Assembly (NCBI GenBank): GCA_003559985.1
Contig: PWJP01000070.1
Location: 1 to 11,891, forward strand
Source of the DNA: Saprospirales bacterium
GTDB taxonomy: Bacteria > Bacteroidota > Bacteroidia > Chitinophagales > Saprospiraceae
Length of the DNA: 11,891 nt
Direction of reading: 5' to 3'
A program made the translations under genes and the position numbers. The notes beneath the pieces are model-generated. The model was given only the letters and a program-made list of their open reading frames with translations, ran no database searches and was not told the origin of the DNA. Shown here piece after piece: positions 6,686-11,891 of this stretch. Numbering within the stretch: position 1 is the first letter of the stretch; the number at the start of each line of letters is the position of its first letter.

Positions 6686-7501
6686 TTATTGCTTAATAAA
6701 CTTTCCGCTCACGGCATTTTTACCGTCAGATATATTTACCAAGTAGGTACCACTTTTCAGGTGACTGACAGACAGTGATTGGCCGGCAGAAATTTCGCCC
6801 ATTTGCACCTTGCGACCCATCATATCAAAGACCTCCACACCAAATTGATCTCCATGGCTTAGACCGTTGACATATAACCGGTCGGTGGTTGGATTGGGAT
6901 ATAGTTCCAGTGATTCTCTCTGTAAATCAGAAATGGAGGAAGGCATCTCAATAGTTGTTTCCAGAACTTCAGTTACAATAAAATCATTGGCAGAGGAACC
7001 GTCTCCATCTGCAATATTTCCCGCTGCGTAAATATTTACTTCCCTGTTGTCCGGGTCCTCAGGAACCAGCCAATCTACAGTCCAAACCAATTCATTTTCT
7101 CCGGGAAAATTGGATGCCGGGCTGTGTTCGAAGTATTGCTTTCCCAGAAAATTTCTGGTCCTCGAGTTGGCAGAGGGATTTTCCAACGATCCCAAATTGT
7201 TGTTGTCACCATCGAGCACCACCAGTTGAAACCCTCCCCTGGCAGCCAAACCATTGGGGTTCCGAAGAATCACTTCGAGTTCGTAACGCTCCCCATCAAT
7301 TGGATTGGTAGGTATGCCATTGATACTTATATCCCCATCAATATCCAGTGGATTATTGCCCAGGTGACAGTCGCTGCAAAGACCTTCGCCCGGGGCCCCG
7401 GTACTGGAAACTGGTGGGAAAGAAGCGTTCCCAAGAAGGAAAATGGATAAGAAAAGTACTCCAAAAATAAGCAACTTTGACTTGTTGAATTCCATTGGCA
7501 A
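6686..7501 (-). CDS. Secreted CXXCH protein with choice-of-anchor-V-like domain and T9SS sorting tail
   Basis: The 271-residue product starts with a signal peptide (hydrophobic core about 10-24). Directly after it lies TGAPGEGLCSDCH, where C42-S-D-C45-H46 is a CXXCH haem-c attachment motif; this TGAPGE...C..CH pattern is typical of the choice-of-anchor-V group in Bacteroidota. A beta-rich Reeler-like or Ig-like region follows (about 50-180), ending near VTEVLETTIEMP. Residues about 198-271 form a type A T9SS sorting domain, with the motifs ELYPNPTTDRLYV, VEVFDMMGRKV and LKSGTYLVNI...GKFIKQ. The protein should be exported by Sec, moved across the outer membrane by T9SS and anchored at or released from the surface. 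Its substrate and role are unknown. It heads a likely two-gene unit with lspA and is divergent from another haem-c gene. Whether haem is really attached needs experiment. Confidence 0.85.
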   Translation of the reverse strand: MPMEFNKSKLLIFGVLFLSIFLLGNASFPPVSSTGAPGEGLCSDCHLGNNPLDIDGDISINGIPTNPIDGERYELEVILRNPNGLAARGGFQLVVLDGDNNNLGSLENPSANSRTRNFLGKQYFEHSPASNFPGENELVWTVDWLVPEDPDNREVNIYAAGNIADGDGSSANDFIVTEVLETTIEMPSSISDLQRESLELYPNPTTDRLYVNGLSHGDQFGVEVFDMMGRKVQMGEISAGQSLSVSHLKSGTYLVNISDGKNAVSGKFIKQ

Positions 7502-7858
7502 TGAGTTTAGGATGGCAATATATTAAATTTTTTGGGATTGTAAATCTCCAGGTCTATTACTGATTCAAGTATTGTAGTTTGCCATAAGTCAATTATTGCT
7601 GTAACTCCATGGATTTTGATTAAAATACTGCTTGAATATACCTGCCCCCCTCAACCTAAGTTTTCAGTCTTGATATTGATTACCCTGCATAACATTGAAT
7701 AAAGGTATTCTTTATGGAGGTTAGGTTATGGACACCCCAAAGCAGAACTTTTTAATTGTTTTCCTTAACTTTGGGTTTGGGATGGTCGTGGTATTGATTG
7801 ACATAAAATTAAGCCAGTATCATTATTTAATCTTTGAATTGAGATCAAATCTGTACAT
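7502..7858. other. 357-bp divergent spacer between two haem-c gene groups
   Basis: I see no convincing gene or RNA here. The spacer is AT-rich. It holds a -7 match facing the plus-strand cluster (7766-7773), and a short hairpin ATAAAG-GTATT-CTTTAT (7699-7715) that overlaps an alternative stem GAATA/TATTC. A 7-bp complementary pair AACCTAA (7653-7659) and TTAGGTT (7721-7727) brackets this hairpin. On the minus strand, 7700-7707 read TACCTTTA, one base off the -7 consensus, about 200 bp ahead of the T9SS gene. These signals are individually weak. Confidence 0.6.
7766..7773 (+). promoter_or_regulatory. Candidate -7 element for the envelope cluster
   Basis: TAACTTTG matches TANNTTTG exactly and lies 85 bp before the first start codon of the four-gene cluster. 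No TTTG sits at the standard -33 distance. A second near-match ends at 7836 (TTTG preceded by an extra base). Either could drive the cluster, and neither is secure. Confidence 0.35.
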
Positions 7859-8221
7859 ATGCGAATAGGTTCTTTCCTCCTTGTTGCCATCTGCATCCTT
7901 CTAATAGGTTGTGAATCCGAGAATATTGAGGAATACTTCGAAGATGTGGAGTGCCCCACTGGCGATGTCAGTTTTCAGGCCGATGTAAGACCCATTTTGG
8001 ATTCTCATTGCATGGCCTGCCACAATTCACTCGCACAATTGGGAGGAGTTGTTTTGGAGACTCATGATGATGTATTATTTTGGATTGAAAACGAGCGCCT
8101 TCTGGGCTCTATAAAACACCTTCCCGGTTTCTTCCCTATGCCGCAAGCGGGCACAATGCTGGACGATTGCTCTATTGATCAAATTGAGGCATGGATAGAA
8201 AGTGGTGCTCCGAATAACTAA
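7859..8221 (+). CDS. Single-haem cytochrome c lipoprotein
   Basis: The 120-residue product has a lipoprotein signal peptide ending in the lipobox LIGC, with C18 as the lipidated residue, so it should be processed by LspA and anchored to a periplasm- or surface-facing membrane leaflet. The mature part begins with an acidic stretch and contains one haem-c motif, C51-M-A-C54-H55, in DVRPILDSHCMACHNS. A downstream FFPMPQAG supplies M94 as the likely second axial iron ligand. The sequence pattern GGVVLET...LLGSIKH...MPQAG...IEAWIESGAPNN is that of the small cytochrome c domain family widespread in Bacteroidota and Planctomycetota, often domain-fused but here alone. It probably carries single electrons; partners are not known. 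It is the first gene of a close-set cluster, 12 bp ahead of the OB-fold gene. Confidence 0.88.
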   Translation: MRIGSFLLVAICILLIGCESENIEEYFEDVECPTGDVSFQADVRPILDSHCMACHNSLAQLGGVVLETHDDVLFWIENERLLGSIKHLPGFFPMPQAGTMLDDCSIDQIEAWIESGAPNN

Positions 8222-8233
8222 AGCTACAGAATT

Positions 8234-8665
8234 ATGAAAATTCGAAATCTCATCGCTGTTTTTTTCCTTATCGTACTTGCCCTTGGTGCATATGTGTACT
8301 TTTTTGTCTATCACAAAGCGCATGAGGATATTTACACTGCAGAACCCGACATTACAATAACTGCAGAGGATTTGTACAGTGCCTTTCAGGAAGATGAACT
8401 CTCGGCCAATGATACCTACCTTGGAAAGATAATCCGAGTCTCGGGTACTGTGTTGGAAGTTGAGGTGGAAAATGGTGGTGAAATAAGTGCCATCAGATTG
8501 GATGTGGGGGAACTATTAGACGGAGTGGTCTGCGAAATGGACAGGGTCTATCTGCGCGAGACCGGCGAAATTCAGCCCGGTGATGAAATTACCCTTCAGG
8601 GGATTTGTACCGGCTACCTGGAAGATGTAATACTCAATCGATGTGGAATTATAGAGCTGGAATAA
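8234..8665 (+). CDS. Membrane-anchored OB-fold protein of the tRNA_anti-like family
   Basis: The 143-residue product has an uncleaved-looking hydrophobic N-terminal segment (about 5-26, ending FFVYHKAH), which should anchor it in the inner membrane with the rest in the periplasm. The remainder (about 40-143) fits the OB-fold tRNA_anti-like family common in Bacteroidota: a helix with ITAEDLYSAFQEDELSAND, then YLGKIIRVSGTVLEVE, IRLDVGELLDGVVCEMD, PGDEITLQGICTGYLEDVILNRCGII. Despite the family name, an exported copy is unlikely to bind tRNA; the ligand is unknown. Three cysteines fall in the OB-fold (the VVCEMD, GICTG and NRCGI motifs). It lies between the cytochrome lipoprotein (12 bp upstream) and the YceI gene (15 bp downstream), which suggests a shared envelope task. 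Confidence 0.8.
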   Translation: MKIRNLIAVFFLIVLALGAYVYFFVYHKAHEDIYTAEPDITITAEDLYSAFQEDELSANDTYLGKIIRVSGTVLEVEVENGGEISAIRLDVGELLDGVVCEMDRVYLRETGEIQPGDEITLQGICTGYLEDVILNRCGIIELE

Positions 8666-8680
8666 CTAAAACCGGAAACC

Positions 8681-9238
8681 GTGAAACTACTTTACCTGAC
8701 TCTTACCTTTTTGATGATTGGCTCTTTCGCCCTTCAATCACAGAATATTTACTACACAAGAGAAGCCCGGATTTCTTTCTACTCCGAAGCTCCACTTGAG
8801 GACATTGAGGCCCACAACAACCGAGGCTCATCAGTTATTGACTTTGACAATTGCAATATTGAATCCTCCGTGCTAATCCGGGGGTTTATGTTTGAAAAAA
8901 GCCTGATGCAGGAGCATTTTAATGAGAACTACTTGGAGTCCCATAAATATCCCAGGGCCACTTTCAAAGGTACATTCGTCAATTGCGAAGAGATTACCAT
9001 TGAATCGGACGGCACTTACCCCTTTACTGTGGAAGGCGAACTTGAAATGAGGGAAATTACAGGGGAAGTTATTGCCGAAGGAGAAATTGTAGTTGAAAAT
9101 GGGCAAATCAGCGGAACAGCAGAATTCACTGTTAAAGTAGCTGATTATAACATTCGCATACCCGCGCTTGTCAGGGACAATATAGCAAGGGAGATTGATG
9201 TGAGGATCGAAGCAAATTATCAAAAACTCGATCGTTGA
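8681..9238 (+). CDS. YceI-family periplasmic lipid/isoprenoid-binding protein
   Basis: The 185-residue product has a Sec signal peptide (MKLLYLTLTFLMIGSFALQS, cleaved near residue 20-22) and a YceI domain: ISFYSEAPLEDIEAHNN, SSVLIRGFMFEKSLMQEHFNENYLESHKYPRATFKG and the closing strand FTVKVADYNIRIPALVRDNIAREIDVRIEA. YceI proteins fold as extended lipocalin-like barrels, and structures of relatives hold long isoprenoid chains such as polyprenyl phosphates or quinones. The start codon is GTG at 8681: the first in-frame ATG would delete most of the signal peptide. It lies 15 bp after the OB-fold gene and 35 bp before the DUF5777 barrel gene. In this context a role in shuttling quinones or another lipid between cytochrome and outer membrane is possible, but this is inference. 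Confidence 0.88.
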   Translation: MKLLYLTLTFLMIGSFALQSQNIYYTREARISFYSEAPLEDIEAHNNRGSSVIDFDNCNIESSVLIRGFMFEKSLMQEHFNENYLESHKYPRATFKGTFVNCEEITIESDGTYPFTVEGELEMREITGEVIAEGEIVVENGQISGTAEFTVKVADYNIRIPALVRDNIAREIDVRIEANYQKLDR

Positions 9239-9273
9239 ACCTCCCAATAATCCACCGAAAACCTAAAAACGTG

Positions 9274-10191
9274 ATGAAAAACAGATTGTTGACCAGGTTA
9301 TTTCCGGCTTACTTGTTTCTATTAAGCTTTGGTTTGCTGCCATTTTGGGCTCAGGGACAGGAGAGTTTGTTGGATTTAATTGATGAAGAGGAGGAAGAGG
9401 TGGAATACACTACTGCCTCTTTTAAAACCAACCGCATTATTAACCTCCACTCACTGGAAAACACCCATCCGGGCATTTTAGACATAAAAATAGGCCATCG
9501 CTTCGGACTTATAACAGGGGGTATCGACAATTTTTTCGGTCTCGACAATGCAGTTACCCGAATTGGAGCAGATTACGGCTTGATGAACAATGTGCAAATT
9601 GGGCTCGGCCGCAGTACCTTTCAGAAAACGGTAGATGGTTACGTGAAATACCGCTTCCTCCGTCAGAGCACCGGTGCTGTTGAAATGCCTTTGACGTTGT
9701 CCGCTGTCGCTTCCGCTGCAGTGAGGACGGATCCCTGGACTGTCAATGATGTAGATGTGCCCAATAAGTTCCGGTGGTTTTACACCTGGCAACTGATTGC
9801 AGGTAGAAAAGTATCTGATTTTTTCACCGTCCAGTTAAGTCCGGGTTTGGTGCATCGGAATATGGTCGAAACTTCTGATTTGTCCAATTCGGTCTTCAAT
9901 GTGGGAATTGGAATGCGTTTCCGCCTTAGCCGTAGGGTAACTCTGAATACCGAGTGGATTTATGTGCTGCCCGATCAAATCGATGACCAGTATCGCAACT
10001 CACTTTCAATTGGACTGGATATTGAGACCGGAGGCCATGTGTTTCAATTGCACTTCACCAATTCCCTGCCAATGGCTGAAAACGGCTTTATAACGCAAAC
10101 CACGGGTGATTGGTCAAGCGGAGACATACACTTTGGCTTTAACATCTCCAGAGTATTTACCATAGTGAAGCCTGAGCATTTTAGAGATTGA
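9274..10191 (+). CDS. DUF5777-family outer-membrane beta-barrel protein
   Basis: The 305-residue product starts with a signal peptide (about 1-28, ending PFWAQGQ), then a short acidic run LLDLIDEEEEEVEY, then a barrel domain matching DUF5777: YTTASFKTNRIINLHSLE, HPGILDIKIGHRFG, NNFFGLD-like DNFFGLDNAVTRIGADYGL, VQIGLGRSTFQKTVDGYVKYRFLRQ. Amphipathic strands continue to the C-terminus, with FGFNISRVFTIV as the probable last strand, followed by a short tail. No function is established for the family. I chose ATG 9274 because the signal peptide begins there; a TTG at 9235 overlaps the YceI stop codon but would put 13 hydrophilic residues ahead of it. It is the last gene of the cluster. Its stop lies 28 bp from the Nudix gene end on the opposite strand, with no terminator between them. 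Confidence 0.85.
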   Translation: MKNRLLTRLFPAYLFLLSFGLLPFWAQGQESLLDLIDEEEEEVEYTTASFKTNRIINLHSLENTHPGILDIKIGHRFGLITGGIDNFFGLDNAVTRIGADYGLMNNVQIGLGRSTFQKTVDGYVKYRFLRQSTGAVEMPLTLSAVASAAVRTDPWTVNDVDVPNKFRWFYTWQLIAGRKVSDFFTVQLSPGLVHRNMVETSDLSNSVFNVGIGMRFRLSRRVTLNTEWIYVLPDQIDDQYRNSLSIGLDIETGGHVFQLHFTNSLPMAENGFITQTTGDWSSGDIHFGFNISRVFTIVKPEHFRD

Positions 10192-10219
10192 GGTTTAGTT
10201 TCATGGCTTATTTCTCCTA

Positions 10220-10855
10220 TTATTTTATCTTTTTCAAAACGTGGACTAGTTCAGCCATCATCATCGCCGTGGCACCCCAGAGAATTTTTCCCTTCAGGTC
10301 AAAGTAGGGCACGTTTTCAAGGTGAATCCCACTTGAGAGTTCAATTTTTGTAGTATCTCTGCAATCTTCATTCAAAAGCCTTTTATAATCGCAGGTGATG
10401 ACCTCAGCTATTTCGGTTTCCTGTAGAGAAAATTCAGGCCGGGACCTCATATATCCGACATAGGGATGCACCAAAAAATTGCTTACCGGTATGTAGAGAT
10501 TTGACAATTTGCCCAATACTTCAACTTCTGCGGGTTCCACTCCAATCTCCTCTTTGGTTTCCCGGAGAGCAGTTTCCCTCATGTCATTGTCCTCTCGCTC
10601 TTTTTTTCCTCCCGGAAAGCCGATTTGCCCCTTGTGTCTGTCGTCGTGGTAGTGGCTGCTCCTCCGGATGAATACCAGCTCTGTGTGACCGTTTTTATCC
10701 GGGATAAATAAAGCCAGGACTCCAGCTTTATTAGCTTCTTCAGGAGCTTCTGCCTTGCGATGATGACCCACTACGGCCATTTCCATATGGGCCTTGTGTC
10801 CCGGTAGGGGTTCCCTTAGAGCCTTTTCAATATTTTGCATCAGTGAAATATCCAT
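10220..10855 (-). CDS. Nudix hydrolase, probable CoA pyrophosphatase
   Basis: The 211-residue product carries a CoA-pyrophosphatase-type Nudix module. The NuCoA signature is visible as LVFIRRSSHYHDDRHKGQIG (60-79), followed by FPGG (80-83) and the Nudix helix TALRETKEEIGV (95-106), where E99, E102 and E103 are the metal-binding glutamates. The spacing between GG and REXXEE is one residue longer than the textbook Nudix box, as it also is in Escherichia coli NudL. Such enzymes cleave CoA or its derivatives to 3',5'-ADP and 4'-phosphopantetheine in the cytoplasm. The N-terminal 40 residues and the C-terminal helix (GATAMMMAELVHVLKKIK) are usual for the group. The first ATG is used; M6 is possible. 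It follows the OmpA-family gene on the same strand after 115 bp, probably as a separate unit. Confidence 0.9.
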   Translation of the reverse strand: MDISLMQNIEKALREPLPGHKAHMEMAVVGHHRKAEAPEEANKAGVLALFIPDKNGHTELVFIRRSSHYHDDRHKGQIGFPGGKKEREDNDMRETALRETKEEIGVEPAEVEVLGKLSNLYIPVSNFLVHPYVGYMRSRPEFSLQETEIAEVITCDYKRLLNEDCRDTTKIELSSGIHLENVPYFDLKGKILWGATAMMMAELVHVLKKIK

Positions 10856-10970
10856 ACGCTGGCTGTGATTGGTTCCGGTATAAAAACCCTCTGTCTAAAC
10901 AAATGGTTGAGACTAAACTCTGATTGTGCCTGGCAAAAATTAGTCAAATCTCCAGTGGGTAAGCCTATAA

Positions 10971-11891
10971 TCACTCATAGATGGTGAATCTCAGGTATCC
11001 ATCTTCTTCCCTGACTGCTCTGACTCCTTCACCGGCTTTTATTACAGCCACTTCTGTCCGTCTGTTGTAGGCGTGTTCTTCCTCTGTGCATTGGACACCT
11101 TCCCGGCAGTGGTTGCGCAATTGGGTTTCACCAAAGCCCGCAGTTCGAATTCTATGGGGTTCAATGCCTGCGGTCACCAGGTATTCCATTGCCGAATTAG
11201 CACGCCGCTGAGAGAGTTGGAGGTTGTAAAGTTCACTTCCCCGGCTGTCTGTATGAGCGCGCAATTCGACTATCATTGCTGTGTCTCTTTTCATAATAGC
11301 TGCAAGTTCATCCAATTCACTGGCAGCACCTTCGCTTATCAGGTGGGAGTTGTACTCGTAGTAAATATTTTGTAGTTCCAGCACAGTGCCTTCTCTGACC
11401 ACCTCGACCTCCTTTGGTTCGATCCTCAACCGAATTTCTTTTGGGCTGTTATTTTCGACAAAAACAGCCTCCCGTACAGGGTGACGGTCCTCAGCAGTTG
11501 CAAAAATCCGGTATTGCCCGTTGAGGTTCATGCATTTTGAATAAATATCCTCCACAGCCGAAAGCGTGTCCACATCACCTGTTCGCATATTCTCTACCCA
11601 CAAACGGGGGTCAACGATGTCTTTATCCTCGGGACAGACCAGGGTAAGCGATGTAGGTCTGCAGTCACGGTCCATTTCGATTTCAAGAACTTTGTGATCA
11701 AATCCGGTTTCGAACTCGAGGTTTTGCAGCACGGATTGGGTGGCCTTTTTGGATGCAAAAACAAAGAAATTGGTTTCATTGGTTCTGCTTTCCATCAGAC
11801 ATCTGCCCTCTCGATCTGTAAGACACCGAACAACCCCTGCCCTATCAGCGTCCATTTCCGAAAGATTGAGACTGAGGTTGTTTTGAAGCGG
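10971..11891 (-). CDS. OmpA-family protein, N-terminus beyond the window
   Basis: The frame is open from the window edge to a TGA at 10971-10973, giving 306 visible residues. An in-frame ATG exists at 11853-11855, but 12 more sense codons lie upstream and no signal peptide is visible, so the gene is 5'-truncated. The first half shows beta-rich segments (TDREGRCLMESRTNETNFFVFASKK and NLNGQYRIFATAEDRHPVREAVFVE) that resemble repeated carboxypeptidase-regulatory-like or Ig-like units. From about residue 165 it has an OmpA C-terminal domain: LELQNIYYEYNSHLISEGAA, VELRAHTDSRGS with the Asp that binds peptidoglycan diaminopimelate, LSQRRANSAMEYLVTAGI, and YNRRTEVAV with the matching Arg. The cysteine pair in NHCREGVQCTEEEH is typical of Bacteroidota members. 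It should link an outer-membrane partner to peptidoglycan. About 25 residues extend past the domain. Confidence 0.88.
   Translation of the reverse strand, partial: PLQNNLSLNLSEMDADRAGVVRCLTDREGRCLMESRTNETNFFVFASKKATQSVLQNLEFETGFDHKVLEIEMDRDCRPTSLTLVCPEDKDIVDPRLWVENMRTGDVDTLSAVEDIYSKCMNLNGQYRIFATAEDRHPVREAVFVENNSPKEIRLRIEPKEVEVVREGTVLELQNIYYEYNSHLISEGAASELDELAAIMKRDTAMIVELRAHTDSRGSELYNLQLSQRRANSAMEYLVTAGIEPHRIRTAGFGETQLRNHCREGVQCTEEEHAYNRRTEVAVIKAGEGVRAVREEDGYLRFTIYE

Noticed and set aside
7047..7450. Three overlapping plus-strand frames inside the T9SS-protein gene.
   Set aside because: They are antisense shadows; the minus-strand frame has signal peptide, haem motif and sorting domain.
7765..7959. 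64-residue reading frame on the minus strand between the haem-c genes.
   Set aside because: Low-complexity, Ser/Arg/Gln-rich product, overlaps the well-supported lipoprotein gene, and has no recognisable domain.
9235..9273. TTG start overlapping the YceI stop, extending the DUF5777 protein by 13 residues.
   Set aside because: The extension is hydrophilic and would precede a signal peptide that begins properly at ATG 9274.
10880..10915. GTCT...AGAC hairpin and repeated CTAAAC in the Nudix-OmpA spacer as a terminator.
   Set aside because: The stem is only about four to six imperfect pairs and no U-tract follows on the minus strand.

Overview
The window reads as a piece of a Bacteroidota chromosome with moderate GC. 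This rests on a C-terminal type IX secretion (T9SS) sorting domain, a DUF5777 beta-barrel protein, an OB-fold protein of the tRNA_anti-like family, an LspA with a large insertion, a BshC typical of bacillithiol producers, and promoters matching the Bacteroidota -7 consensus TANNTTTG (TTTG at -33 where present). Shine-Dalgarno sequences are weak or absent, which also fits. I cannot place the genus; a flavobacterial or related marine lineage is plausible.

Layout. Bases 3-125 are the 3' end of a probable outer-membrane beta-barrel gene. bshC (+) and accD (-) converge with a 16-bp overlap. A 353-bp divergent spacer separates accD from yebC (+), which is followed by dnaG (+). The 141-bp yebC-dnaG spacer carries a complete-looking transcription unit on the minus strand: a -33/-7 promoter, about 90 nt of transcript with a 19-bp palindrome near its 5' end, and a strong hairpin followed by nine U. 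It is a candidate small RNA. dnaG then abuts lspA (-) with no spacing.

Upstream of lspA on the same strand lies a secreted single-haem-c (CXXCH) protein with a T9SS tail, only 9 bp away. Across a 357-bp spacer and divergent from it runs a tight four-gene (+) envelope cluster: a single-haem cytochrome c lipoprotein, a membrane-anchored OB-fold protein, a YceI-family lipid/isoprenoid-binding protein, and a DUF5777 beta-barrel. This block of five exported proteins, two of them haem-c proteins, is the most interesting functional unit; an envelope redox or lipid-transport role is inference only. A CoA-type Nudix hydrolase (-) and a 5'-truncated OmpA-family protein (-) close the window.

The housekeeping genes (bacillithiol and fatty-acid synthesis, translation factor, primase, lipoprotein signal peptidase) show no sign of decay or transfer. 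LspA would process the haem lipoprotein encoded in the neighbouring cluster. There are no tRNA or rRNA genes, CRISPR arrays, insertion sequences or prophage genes that I can see.
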